Positions 46,822 through 58,310 of a DNA stretch of 64,000 bases are shown in pieces. The notes beneath the pieces were generated by a model. That model had not been told where the DNA came from and did not search any database. It was given only the letters and a program-made list of their open reading frames with translations. Location: positions 10,850,001 to 10,914,000 of the forward strand of contig OX387193.1 in the NCBI GenBank assembly GCA_947561395.2, given 5' to 3'. A program made the translations under genes and the position numbers. The DNA is from Buxus sempervirens. Its lineage: Eukaryota > Streptophyta > Magnoliopsida > Buxales > Buxaceae. Every line of letters begins with the position of its first letter. Positions within the stretch are counted from its first letter, which is position 1.

Positions 46822-46970
46822 GGTGATCCGGCAACTCAGGCCGGATCACCTGTGGCCTAAGTATATCCGGCAGCTAAGGTCGGATAACCTACGGCCCCTG
46901 TGTATCCGACTGCCTAGGCCGGATCACCTGTAGACCCTGTGTATCCGGCCTGAGTTACCGGATACACACA
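46822..46970 (+). repeat. Second palindrome set, about 1.05 kb downstream of the TATA box
   Basis: Four hairpins lie near 46822, 46861, 46900 and 46939, again about 39 nt apart. They are of the form TGATCCGGC-N-GCCGGATCA or TATCCGGC. Some are imperfect. Confidence 0.72.
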
Positions 46971-48538
46971 GAAATGTGCTTTTTGCACTTTTGTGATATG
47001 TGGCCGAATTTTATGGTAATCTGAACCAAAACCATTGAACCAGCAGGGTTTCCGGGTTCCGGGTCACCCGGAAACCAAATTTGGGACTCGGACCAACCGG
47101 TCCAACTTGGCACAATAGTGGGCCTTCCAACGGGGCCCACCAAGCCCAATAAACCCCTAAGCATGCCATTAAGTAACTCAAGTAAAAAGAACCATGTGAA
47201 CCGGGCGGGCCAAACCCAATGCGGCCCACCCGAGCCTTGCCATATGTGAATTAATGCATAAACTGCTTGGTTTGGCCGAGACCAAGGGCTAGGGCCTGTC
47301 GGGCCCGCCAAAAGCCCGCTAACCGAACCGAGTTAGGGCGCAAGCCCTAAACTCCAAAGAACTGGGCTTTCAAGCCCAAAACCTGGATCATGGGCCCCAA
47401 GCCCAGTGTCCAGCCCACTCTGGGAAATTAAAAAGATAACATAAAACTACTTGGTCACCATGTGGGCCCGCCTAAGGGGCCCACAAACCCATCCGGCCCA
47501 CCTTTGCATATAAGATACTTAACCTACAAACCTAAACCCTAAAGTAAAACCAATTCACTAACCTAAGCCTAAAGGGTCTCCTAGGCTTAGACAGAGGCCC
47601 ACATAGGCACATGGGCTTACCCAAGCCCACCAAGGGCACCGTGGGCCTTCCAACAGGGCCCACCCCATCAGACTCAGATCGCCTAAATCAAAGCAAGATA
47701 AAATCAATTAAAGGGACCCACGCCACTCAGACGGTCCCGACAAGACTTAACCAATTTGCATATCGGATTAGGAATCGGGTGAGAACCAAGTGAGAAAGCT
47801 GACTCAAACCAGGGAACCCACGGGACCCGTCACCCGACGGGGTGGACTGGGGTGTCTATGGACTTCCCCAGACCGCAACCGAGAACCAAACTTAGAATCT
47901 CAAGCCGCAGACCAAAAGCCCTAAATAGACAAGATTAGGCACCCAGGTGTCCGCCTGCACCCCATCAGGCGGTGGCGACTCCGAATACCCCGTGCCGCAT
48001 TTCCCACGCGCGCACAAAAATAAAATCAATTCATTGAACCAAAGCCCAAAGGGCCTCGCAGGCTTAGACCGAGGCCCGCCAAGGGGACATGTGGACCACA
48101 CTTGGCCCACCAAGGGATCCGTAGGCCTTCCAACGGGGCCCACCCAATCAGACCCATCTCACTTTAAGCTGAAAAGATAAAATCAAGCAAAGGGACCCAC
48201 ACCACTTTAACGGTCCCGCCAGACTTAACCAAATTTGAATGCTGTATTAGGAATCAGGTGAATAGATAGACCAAGTTGATTCAAACCAGGGAATCCTATG
48301 GGACCCGTCTTTTGACGGGGCGGACCGGGGTTTCTACGGACTTCCCCAGACCATAACCGAGAACTTACTTAGAATCTCAAGCCGTAGACCAAGCCTTAAT
48401 AGACAAAATTAGGCACCCAGGTGTCTGCCTGCACCCCATCAGGCAATGGCGACTCCAAATTACCCTTTTACACATCCGGAGGAACGCACGAAATTGCGCG
48501 AGCCCCACCGTGTGCTATTTTCACATGCGCACAGTGTC

Positions 48539-48910
48539 ATGCATGGATGAGGCATTTGTAGTGTATTGTGATGCTTCTAGGATTGGTTTGGGGTGTGTGT
48601 TGATGCAGCAGGGCAGAGTTGTTGCGTATGCCTCTAGACTTCTAAGACCCCACGAGAAGAACTACCCTATTCATGATTTAGAGTTAACAACCATAGTTTT
48701 TGCCGCTAAGCTATGGAGGCATTACCTATATGGGGTAGAGTTCGAGATCTTCTCTGATCATAAGAGCCTGAGATACCTATTTTCTCATAAAGATCTTAAC
48801 ATGAGGTAGCGTAGGTGGATGGATTTGCTTAAGGACTTCAAATTCACATTACAATACCACCCGGGTAAGGCCAATGTGGTAGCAGATGCCCTAAGCCGTA
48901 AGAGTGCAGT
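48539..48910 (+). pseudogene. Gypsy RNase H, continuing the interrupted pol
   Basis: Contains [54 protein letters not shown] and [11 protein letters not shown], then NMR, a stop where Gln is expected, RRWMDLL and HPGKANVVADALSRK. The domain is complete apart from the stop near 48808. Confidence 0.85.
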
Positions 48911-49258
48911 GGATAATCAGATAGCCACTCTAGCAGCTTTTTTGACGAGTCAGTGTAAATTGGTGGATTTAGTCAGAAATTGCAAGGGAGAGTTCAGTTT
49001 GTCACAGGATGGGGTGATCAGAGTTGCCCGTATACAGATAGAGCCAGATTTTGATTCAGAGGATTCGGGAGAGACAGATGACTAATCCACAGCTGATTCA
49101 GACTAGAGAGTTGATGAGTAGAGGATCTAAGGCTGCTATAGATTTTTCAGAGAGAGATGGGCTATTGAGGTTTTGAGACCGTATATGTGTCCGAAATGAT
49201 GAGGAGATTAAGGAGAAAATTTTGACAAAGGGACATAGATCTAAGTGTGCAGTGCACC
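48911..49258 (+). pseudogene. Gypsy integrase linker and start of zinc-binding domain
   Basis: After the RNase H, the linker reaches the integrase HHCC zinc finger. The first His region (GHRSKCAVH) ends exactly at the insertion at 49258 and resumes at 52628 with STKMYKNLK. Confidence 0.7.
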
Positions 49259-50295
49259 TATGCGCGTGTGGGAAGCGGGACACGGGGTAGTTCGGAGTCG
49301 CCACCGCCTGATGGGGTGCAGGCGGACACCTGGGTGCCTAATCTTGTCTATTTAGGGCTTTTGGTCTGCGGCTTGAGATTCTAAGTTGGTTCTTGGTTGT
49401 GGTCTAGGGAAGTTCGTAGACACCCTAGTCCACCCCGTCGGATGACGGGTCCCGTGGGTTCCCTGGTTTGAGTCAGCTTTCTCACTTGGTTCTCACCCGA
49501 TTCCTAATCTAGCATGCCGTTTGGTTAAGTCTTGGCAGGACCACCTAAGTGGTGTGGGTCCCTTTATTTGATTTTATCTTTGCTTAATCTTAAGTTTTCT
49601 GAGTCTGATTGGGTGGGCCCCGTTGGAAGGCCCACGGTGTCCCTGGTGGGTTTAGTCAAGCCCGTGTGCCCCTGTGGGCCTCGACTTATCCTAGGAGGCC
49701 CTTTGGGCTTTGGTTAAGTGCATTGGTTTTACCTTGGGTTTAGACTTGGAGGTTAAGTGTTTTTCCATGCAAAAGGTGGGCCGGATTGGTTTGTGGGCCC
49801 CTTAGGTGGGCCCACAAGGTGGCCAAGTAATTTTATTTTATCTTTTTAATTTGCCAAAGATGGGTTGGACACTGGGCTTGGGGCCCATAGTCTTGATTAG
49901 GGCTTGTAAGCCCAAGTTACCAAAAGTTAGGGTTTGCACCCTTCCTTGGCTCGGTTGGTGGGCTTTGGCAGGCCCGGTAGGCCCTTGCCCTTGGTCTCAG
50001 CCAAACCATACATTTTATGCATCAATCCATAAAACAAATCCGGGTGGACAGCATTAGGTCTGGTCCATCTGGTTCCATAAATCAAATTTGCTTAACTTGC
50101 TTATTTCTCATGCTTTTCGGTTTATTGGGCTTGGTGGGCCTCGTTCGAAGGCCCACTAGTGTGCCAAGTTGGACCGGTGGTCCAGGTCCCAAGTTGGGTT
50201 TCCGGGTGACCCGGAAACCCTATTGGTTCACTTGGTTTGGTGGAAACCATCACAAAAATTCGGCAAGGATCAGCAAAACATGAAAATCACATTTC

Positions 50296-50449
50296 TGTGT
50301 GTATCCGGCAACTCAGGCCGGACACACATGGACTGTAAGTGATCCGGCCTGAGTGGCCGGATACACAGGGGCTGTAGGTGATCCGGCCTGAGTGGCCGGA
50401 TACACCTAGGCCATAGGTGGTTTGGCCTGAGTTGCCGGATCACACTGGA
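50296..50449 (-). repeat. Downstream palindrome set of the inverted 49.2 kb LTR
   Basis: Four hairpins about 39 nt apart, built on GATCCGGC or GTATCCGGC (starting near 50297, 50339, 50378 and 50417). They correspond to 46822-46970. Confidence 0.7.
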
Positions 50450-51654
50450 ATGACCCTTTTTGGGACTTCTGCCATTCAGGGTGGTTTCTAGAGGCTCCCA
50501 GGAGGCTTTTGCAGGTCATGTGGGCCCCCGTGAGGGCCCACTTTGGTTCAGGTTTGAGGGAAGCCTCCTTTGGCTTTTCTTTGGGGCCTTTCCAACACAC
50601 ATCAAGGGGAAAGAGGGGGTGCCCAGGGCTGCTGCTGCACATGCAATTACATGGCAGCTAGGCCATCAAAATAGTGACATGGAGGGGGGGGGGGGGGGGG
50701 GGGTTAAGGGAACATGGCATTTCACATGAAGACAACAAGTTGCATGGAAAGGAGCATGCATTAATCACCAACCGTAGACTAAAAGGGGATGGGTAGCATG
50801 TTAAACACAGAGAGAATCAATCACAACAAAGAATGAGCAAAGCAATAATCTGGGGTGGAGGGGTTAAGGAACACGTTTGCAATTTCTGTATGAAGAAGCA
50901 TGCTAAACCAGGTTATTGAAGACAAAATGGGGTGCTGCTGCTGCCGCCAACAGCAACCTCAAAAGTGACCCACAGATTTACTGATTTACCAGAAAAGTAA
51001 ACCAAAAAGGAAGGTGAAGGAGGGGGGTTTACAGGGATACAATGGATGAAAATTTAGAGGGAACATGCTCCCTTTTAACGGACTAAACTACTGCTGAAGA
51101 TGCAACCCAAAACAGTAACTAAAAGTCTAAAAGAGTGTAAAAGGTGGACTCCCATGCTCCCCTAAGAAACTTAACGTGGACCTTTATTTCTGGAGGGCCT
51201 CATGACATGCAAAAGGAGGCAAATGCATGCTTGAAGACAGATATAGTAATGTGCTCATGCAAAGAATGAAGACAAGCTTGACAATCATTTTTTACAAAAT
51301 TCCTATTTTAACATATGTGCAATACCAAGTGATTAGGAGCCTCACCTGGTGGTTTTGGAGTTCCTAGGTAGTGTGGAAGCACCTCTTTGAGGCCAAACAG
51401 CAGCTGGCAACCCCTTGGATGTTCACCTCTTACTCCACCAGCAACTCTCTCCTTCTTGCTTCAACCAGGAAGTGGATGGGAAGAAGAAGGCTTGGACAAG
51501 ATTGTCTTGAGAGGGTGCAGGAAGATGGGGGAAGCAAAGAGGGTTGAGAAGAGAGGGATTCGGACGAGAAAAAGTGGGGGAAGAAAGTTGGAAAACAGCC
51601 AAAAAAAGCCAGCCCCGAAAATGAGCTGTTGTTTGCCTTTTATAGGCAAACTTA

Positions 51655-51905
51655 ATGTATCCGGCAACTCAGGCCGGATACATTAAGCACTCTTCTTATC
51701 CGGCCTTCATGACCGGATACACAGGCACTCCTTTGTATCCGGTCTTCAATGCCGGATACAAAACATAATCATTTCAAATTTAAATGCCGCCGCGAATTTG
51801 TCGAGCGATCAGCGCAAATCTCGCGCGAAAATCTTCTTGTATCCAGCCTTCAAGTCCAGTCATGAAAGGAAGCTGGTGTATCCGGCATATATGACCGGAT
51901 AAAAT
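51655..51905 (-). promoter_or_regulatory. Upstream palindrome set of the inverted 49.2 kb LTR
   Basis: Hairpins lie near 51656, 51695, 51733 and 51875, with a decayed one near 51838. They are immediately upstream (minus strand) of the TATA box at 51638-51644 and correspond to 45514-45762. Confidence 0.7.
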
Positions 51906-52627
51906 TTGGAAAATTACGGATTTGCCCTTCGACTTGACCGATTCGACACTTTTGAGCAATTACAGATTGGTCCCTGCGAATTTCAGTTTAGTCCCTGAGA
52001 TTTTTAGCAGATTTTGGATATTTAGGATTTAGTCCCCGAGATATTTTGCTGCGTTGGCTGCCACGTGTGCAGTTTCTGCGCTACGTGTGCAGTTTCCAGC
52101 TTTGTTGCTCGGAAACTTCGACAGCTCATATCTCCTTCATCCGAACTCCGATTTGAGCAAACTCAATTGCGTTAGATTCCTATCGGAGCCCTCTATCCAA
52201 TAACATAGGGCTAAGCACTTGGCATGGGGTTCGAGGAAAAGTCAACTTTTGGCCTTCCCTTAAGTTTGACCGCCCGCCGAACCCTCATCCGAACTCCGAT
52301 TCCTGCAAATTCAGTTGCGTTGGAACCATGTCGAGATTCTCTATCTAATGGTGTAGATCAAGGCACTTGGCATGGGATTCGAGGAAAAGTCAACTCTCGG
52401 TTCTCCTTTAAGTTTGACTGCCCGCGGAACCCTCATCCGGACTCCGATTCCTGCAAACTCAGTTGCGTTGGACTCGTGTCGGGGTTCTCTATCCGTTGAG
52501 ATAAAGCATGGTGACCAAATTTTATCTGATTAAAAGGTCAACTTTTCACCCCTTAGGGTTTGACTTTTTAGCCGGGTTTTGCATTTCTGGCTTTTCGGGA
52601 GCGCAAAAATGAGGTGCTTACAGCACC

Positions 52628-53723
52628 CAAGGAGTACGAAGATGTACAAGAACCTTAAAGCTATATATTGGTGGTCAGGTATGAAGAGGGAGATTGCTGC
52701 ATTTGTGGTTAAGTGTTTGACATGTCAGCAAGTTAAGGCTAAACATCGTAAACCACCTGGGCTACTTCAGTCACTTCCCATTCCAGAGTGGAAGTAGGAA
52801 CATGTCACTATGGATTTTGTTTCCGGGTTGCCTATGACAGCGAAGAAGGAGGATGCCATATGGGTTATAGTGGACAGATTGACGAAGTCAGCGCATTTTT
52901 TACCCATCGAAACCACACAGTAGTTGAAGTCTCTAGCTGAATTATATGTTAGGGAGATTGTGAGACTTCATAGGGTGCCAGCTTCTATAGTATCAGATAG
53001 AGATGCCTGATTCACATATCACTTTTGGATAGTATTTCAAGGAGCCATGGGTACGAAGCTAAATTTCAGCACGAGTTACCATCCTCAGACAGATGGTCAA
53101 TCTGAGCATACCATACAGACATTGGAGGACATGCTTAGATGTTGTCTCATGGATTGGGGTAGCAGTTGGAGTTAGCATTGCCATTGGTAAAATTTGCTTA
53201 TAATAACAGCTATCAGGCAAGCATTCAGATATCACCTTTCAAAGCATTGTATGACAGAGCTTATAGATCCCCAATGTGCTGGGTGGAAGTTGGGGAAAAG
53301 TAGTATATTGGACCTTAGATTGTACAGGATAGTGTGGAAAAGGTAAATCTCATCCAACAGAGATTGCGTATAGCCCAGAGTCGCCAAAAGAGTTATGTCG
53401 ATACCAGGAGGCGAGATTTGGAGTTTGAGGTTGGCAATTATGCATTCTTGAAGGTATCTCCATCTCGAGGAATTAAGTGATTTGGCAAGAAGGGCAAGTT
53501 GGCCCCAAGATTCATAGGTCCCTTTGAGATAGTTCGCACGGTGGGACTAGTGGCATACAGATTGGCATTACCTACATAGCTGGAGGGAGTTAATGACGTA
53601 TTCCACATATCGATGTTAAGGAAGTACGTGCATGATCCCACTCACATCATCCAGCATGAGTCGCTAGTAGAGCGAAAGGACTTGTCATACGAGGAGCATC
53701 CAGTTTAGATCTTAGACAGGCGA
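52628..53723 (+). pseudogene. Gypsy integrase, 3' part, truncated at the right edge
   Basis: Zinc-finger remainder (CLTCQQVKAKHRK), core motifs VTMDFVSGLP, WVIVDRLTKSAHFLPI, SIVSDRDA and SYHPQTDGQSE, and a C-terminal region with FGKKGKLAPRFIGPFEI, VFHISMLRKYVHDPTHI and DLSYEEHPV. Stops near 52796, 52921, 53007, 53175, 53301, 53479, 53578 and 53706 nearly all match a Gln, Trp or Arg codon changed by one transition. A frame change lies near 53150-53350. It ends at 53723, where the expansin intron begins, before any chromodomain-like tail. Confidence 0.83.
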
Positions 53724-54826
53724 AAGCAAGTACGCCCATCTAGCTTTCATCATGTAGCCAAAGTTGTTAATGCTTCTTAGCGGCTGATGCTTACAACCTT
53801 CCAATATTATGAGTTCATGCTGAGAGGAATTTAATTCAGATGACTTCATGGTTGCAATTATTGGACTTCGTCCATGGCACGTGCCTTTTTTTTTTTCCCT
53901 TTCAAGATTTTCATTTTTGTATTAGGAGGGACTTAAAATTAAAGATTAAGTAAGAAATGAATTAGAACAAGGGCACTACTTGGTAGCAAGCTCCACATTC
54001 CTGTCCAGCACTGAATAGAGAAGGGCCAACTACAGTAACCATGGAAGAGAAAGGAGGTTGTGACACCAAATTCCCATACCCACAAGCTCCACCTACACAA
54101 AGTTATTATTTGTATTGTTTGATCAAAACACATTTGTGTAAACCAAAGAATCACAAGAAAAAGAAAGACAATATATAAAACAAAGTAGACTACTGCAAAT
54201 TAGGTCATGGTGTCAAAGACTTAAAAAGCATGTATTGGAATAGGACAAGAGAGCGCTTGTTTTCAAACGTCAAAGAAGTAATGCAAAACACAAAAACATG
54301 AGTTTTCAAAGCTTGAGACGTCGGAGATAAAGAATAAAGTACCAAATGAAGATAGGCTTTACCATCACTTCCGACGCCGTTGGGGCTGCCGTACCAAGTC
54401 ACTTCGGCTAGCGACCATTGGATTCCGACGGTCGTCAAGCCTAAGCGTTTGGTGTTAAAGCATGAGCTCAAGTTAGAGAAACAGCACAAAGCTAGTAGAG
54501 AAGAGAGAAGAAGAGAAGAGCAATTGGAGCTCAGGAACTTAGCCATGGATGCTCTATCAAAAAGTACTGCAAGTGTAGTTGTTGCTAATTATTTTTCTTG
54601 TGTTTGTTGTTAGAAAGATTCAGGTATTTATAGACCTAAAGCACATGCCTCATCGCTCTCATTCCCATGTGCAAATTCATTGAATAATGAAATGTTGTAG
54701 TCATACTTCTTAAGCCGTGTGGTTAATAACTTGGCTAGCTAGCTTGGCTAAAGAGGGTAAAGTTTAGCCATTCTTCTCTAGCATGGTGACATGGTTAAAG
54801 ATACCTTAAAATTCTTCAATAACATC
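53724..54826 (-). pseudogene. Truncated beta-expansin duplicate (exons 1-2 only)
   Basis: Exon 1 is 54546-54363 and exon 2 54092-53980, with the same lengths and splice sites as the intact gene at 31-33 kb. The TATA region and upstream flank are also copied. Exon 1 differs at about ten of 62 residues. Exon 2 has the family-typical DGGACGY. Exons 3 and 4 are missing because the duplicate stops within intron 2 at the gypsy boundary. A transcript would lack the HFD motif and the wall-binding domain, so the copy is not functional as an expansin. Confidence 0.88.
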
Positions 54827-56143
54827 TAACAAAGAGGCTTTTGATTGGTCTATGATGATTAAAAAAAAGTCTGAGACCCACCAATTAGATTTGTATGGTT
54901 GTTGAAAAAGTATGAGATAAATATCCACATTACCTCACAAATTAAATTAAAATGGGATATCCAAATAGCAATACTTTTTTTTTTTTGGGTGAAGATCCGA
55001 ATAGCAATATTTATAGCTTGTTTTAGCAATGCCCAATCTAATTGCAATGAAAAATAAAAATAAAAAGCGTCATGCATAAGAAAATGCTAGTTAAAAGAGA
55101 TGAGACTATGGTTCCATGACCAATCTTTATCTGTGAATTGATGGATTAATAGAACTGATATATATGATTTATTTGATAAATTCAATGTCTTGTGAGCTCT
55201 TTGTTATTCCATTGATTTCATATGGTTGACAAAAATTGGCTATGGTTCCTCTATTCTACAGGATGAAACTGTAGAAGATTTTAATGTTTTGTGAAATTAT
55301 ATACATGTTAATCTTATGAACACCATACCACACCTACCTGACTTGGCTTGCACATCCAATTATAAAGCAAAGATGGAAAATTCTCGCTTAACATTTGGTT
55401 TCAAAGGAATACTCCTTAGAAAATTTAAACACAATTGATGTTTCACTTCAATAAATATGCACACTCATCCCAATCCACTAAACAATTTGTTAACATGAAG
55501 CATTCCACATGCTACTGATTTGTAACAGTAGGACTTTGCAACATATATAGTTTTAAATCTTTGATTTTATAGTATCATGGTTAGCTGGTAACGGTACATA
55601 GTAATATTAGTTGAGTCTTAAAACCCTGCTTTACAAAGAATTTGAGTAGTTTACTACGATTAAGACTTCACAAAGTTTGAAATTCTCTGTTAAATTAATT
55701 ATGTCAACTTGACCAAGGTTGCAAATGGGTCTGTAGATCCAAATACCACGTATAAAGATCATATTTGATAAGACTTCACAAAGTTTGAAATTCTCTGTTA
55801 AATTAATTATGTCAACTTGACCAAGGTTGCAAATGGGTCTGTAGATCCAAATACCACGTATAAAGATCATATTTGATATAATCTATGTGTGCATGCGCGC
55901 GCAACATAAAAGTAGCAGAAGTTGATGTGTGAAGCCTTTCGTTGTATATTCAAAATTTTGAGCCCCACCAATCATGCAGTCATGTGATTATTTGATTAAA
56001 ATGTATCTGTGGTGAATGACATGAGAGAAAGGACCATAGACAATAATACACAGACATAGAGAACTGACACATTGACAAATACTAAAATCTAATAAAATTC
56101 AGACATGTGTAATGTGTACGTATGTTTGATGAGTCGTTATATT
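54827..56143. other. Unassigned AT-rich region
   Basis: I see no gene. It holds the 108-bp direct duplication listed separately, and ends at the left TSD (ATATT, 56139-56143) of the next LTR. Confidence 0.5.
55661..55876. repeat. Direct tandem duplication, two units of 108 bp
   Basis: 55661-55768 and 55769-55876 appear identical base for base, which implies a recent event. Confidence 0.9.
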
Positions 56144-58228
56144 TGTGCGCGAGTCCGAATCGCACATCTTATTGATGGTTGGGATCACCTTGGGAGAAAA
56201 TGAGGAATGGGAGTCGCCACTGCTTGATGGGGTGTAGGCAGACACCTGGGTGCCTAGTGTTTGTCTATTAATGGTCTGCGGCTTGAGATTCTGTTTAAGT
56301 ACTTGGTTACGGTTCGAGGAAGTCCGTAGACACCCCGGTCCACCCCATCGGGTAACGGGTCCCTTGGGTTATCCCTGGTTAAGTTCAGAATTGAGTCATT
56401 TTACCCGCTCCTAATCCAGCATGCTTCTTTCATTTGGATCTTGGTGGGACCATATGTGTGATGTAAGTCCCTTTATTTTGATTTTTATCTTTTTGAACCC
56501 AAGTGATCTGGGTCTGGGAATGGGCCCCCGTTGGAAGGCCCGCAGGTATGCCAATTTGAGCTTTAGAGAAAGCCTGAGTCTCGTTTGGGGTTACGTTAGA
56601 TAACCCCTTTCGATTTTGGTTTATTTGGTTTGGAATGGGTGGGCCCCGTTGGAAGGCCCATGGATATTCAACTTGGGTTCATCAGGCCCAAGGCCCATCT
56701 TGGGTCATGGATCGACCTAAAACTTTATTGGATTTGCTTTATTTTTATGTAAAAAAAAGGTTTAAAAATATCAAGGAAAGTAAAATGTGCATTTTTTTGG
56801 ATTTTTCTGGGTATATTTGAAATTGTATTTCAACTCCACTGAAAATAAGTGTAGCTGAAAACTAATTTTGGATACACTAAAAATAAGTGTAGCCGAAAAC
56901 TAATTCCGGATGCACTAAAAAACGTGCTTGACCGACCTGAGTTTTCGATTAAGCTTTAAAAAAGTTATTTTTGCAATTTTTCCAAGGGGTTTGGGTTCCA
57001 TGGTTTCTTGGGGAAACCAGGTGCTGTGTGGGCCCCTATGTGGGCCCATAGTGGTTTGAACTTGATGGAATGAGCCAAATTTGGCTCTTTTGTCACTTTT
57101 CTCTAAATCAAAGTGTCAGCACCGCATTTTTGTGCACCAAAAGTGCCGAAAATGAAAACCCTAATTGAAAAGTCAAACCCGAAAGGGTCAAAGAGTTGAC
57201 TTTTTATCTAGTGCAAACCAATCACCAAACTTCATACCCTTGGATAGAGGATTTCGATATGATTATAACGCAACTAAGTTTGTTCAAATCGGAGTCCGGA
57301 TGAAAAAGTTATGGGCTGGTCAAACCTAAAAATAGCAGAAATCGACTTTCTGCTAAACCCCAGATCAGCTGTCTGATCTAGTCTGGGCGCAACAGAAAGA
57401 GCACTTCGACACGATTCCAATGCAACTGAGTTTTGCTGGAATCGGGGTCTTGGATAAGAAATTATGAGCAAATCCGGCTCCTAATGAGCAGTTTTGACTT
57501 TCTGTTAAAAGCTGAATCAGCGGCCCAATTTTATCTTGGCATATAGAGATTTCCGATACAATTCCAAAGCAACTGAGTTTGCTGGAATCGGACTCCGGAT
57601 GAAGAAGTTATGGGCCGTCAAACCTGGAAATAGCAAAAATCGACTTTCTGCTAAACCCAAGATCAGCTACCCAAACTTACGTTAGCAGAAAGACCATCTC
57701 GACACTATTCCAACACAAATGAATTTACTGGAATCGGAGTCCCGGATTGAGAGATATGAGCAAAACTGGCTTCGGGGTAACGGTTTTGCGCTTCTGCAAA
57801 AAGTCCGAATTTGCTATGAAACTTTGGCCCAATGGATAGAGAATGTTGAGCTAATTCCAACGCCACTGAGTTTGCTAAAATCGGATATCAAATGAAAGAG
57901 ATATAAACAGTCAAAATCTCGAAAATCTGCACATGTGGCAAAAGCAACAAAAGAAAAGAATCTTGGATTAAAATAATAATATTTTCATAAAAATCTAATT
58001 AATATAATTAAAATAAAAAGAAAAAAATTAGAAAATTAAAAGACGCATGTGCGTCCTTTGCTCAAAAAATATCATAATAAAATAATAATAAGACCAAAAT
58101 ATCAAATGAATTAAATAAATAAAAAAAATCAAAATCAAAATTAATTTTTCACGTGGGGAATAGGTGTCCCCTGTGAGCTGTTGGGATGAGCTCAAGCGAG
58201 AGGACGCGTGTCACTCAAATATGCATCT

Positions 58229-58310
58229 CTTTGTAACCGAAATATAATTTCGGTTACAAAGAAGAAAGTAAAAAATTAGTTTAGCCGAAATACTATTTCG
58301 GTATTTCGGT
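58229..58310 (+). promoter_or_regulatory. 33-nt perfect palindrome with a CCGAAAT core, upstream of a TATA box
   Basis: 58229-58261 has a perfect 15-bp stem (CTTTGTAACCGAAAT) around ATA. A second, partial one (AGCCGAAATACTATTTCGG) follows at about 58283-58310. The TATA box starts about 16 bases later. Same position as the ATCCGG palindromes in the relatives but a different stem. Confidence 0.72.

Larger units (their letters stand above)
44818..48016 (+). mobile_element. Single LTR (family 2) nested in its relative
   Basis: 3199 bp, TGTAAGCACCTCATTT... to ...ACGCGCGCACA, TSD AAAAT at 44813-44817 and 48017-48021. It has the same architecture as the outer copy: AACGCAACTGGGTTTGC tandem units (44.9-45.3 kb), a palindrome set, TATA at 45772-45780, donor AAG|GTAAGA at 46065, a second palindrome set (46822-46970) and TGGCGACTCC at 47973. 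It is not the partner LTR of the outer copy, because each has its own TSD and no internal region lies between them. Confidence 0.87.
41852..48533 (+). mobile_element. Single LTR (family 2) inserted in the gypsy RT/RNase H, itself split by a second copy
   Basis: The outer unit consists of 41852-44817 plus 48022-48533 (about 3.48 kb), TGTCAGCACCTCATTT... to ...CATGCGCACA, TSD GTGTC at 41847-41851 and 48534-48538. It has tandem repeats with AACGCAACTGAGTTTGC in its first 500 bp, (CT)n runs, a TATA-like ATAATAAAAAG near 42797, a donor AAG|GTGAGC at 43071, palindromes at 44190-44257 and TGGCGACTCC near 48448. It has no coding region and reads as a solo LTR. Confidence 0.85.
49259..52622 (-). mobile_element. 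Single LTR (family 2), inverted, inserted in the gypsy integrase
   Basis: 3364 bp, TSD GCACC at 49254-49258 and 52623-52627. Read on the minus strand it runs TGTAAGCACCTCATTT... to ...CGCGCATA, so its last dinucleotide is TA instead of CA. TATA (minus, 51638-51644), donor CAG|GTGAGG at 51345, two palindrome sets and AACGCAACTGA-type tandem units (about 52130-52500) match the relatives at 41.8, 44.8, 56.1 and 57.1 kb. A poly-G run lies at about 50687-50703. Confidence 0.86.
36551..53723 (+). mobile_element. Ty3/gypsy retrotransposon (Tekay/Del-like), 3'-truncated and split by insertions
   Basis: The 5' LTR (36551-39040), tRNA-iMet primer site, gag, protease, reverse transcriptase, RNase H and integrase are in gypsy order on the plus strand. 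Insertions at 41852-48533 and 49259-52622 interrupt it with clean TSDs. It ends abruptly at 53723, after the integrase C-terminal region, where intron 2 of a duplicated beta-expansin begins, so the 3' LTR is gone. The tail (YVHDPTHI ... DLSYEEHPV) and the LTR termini fit the Tekay/Del chromoviruses. Many stops are of the CAG-to-TAG kind. Confidence 0.88.

Noticed and set aside
45514-46970. Regularly spaced palindromes as a CRISPR-like array
   Set aside because: The units are hairpins inside plant LTRs, spacers are short and related, and the genome is eukaryotic.
41852-48533. 41852 and 44818 read as 5' and 3' LTRs of a complete element
   Set aside because: The spacer is only LTR-like sequence, each unit has its own 5-bp TSD, and the tail after 48021 continues the sequence interrupted at 44817.
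53724-54826. Expansin duplicate as a processed retrocopy
   Set aside because: Intron 1, part of intron 2 and the promoter are all retained.
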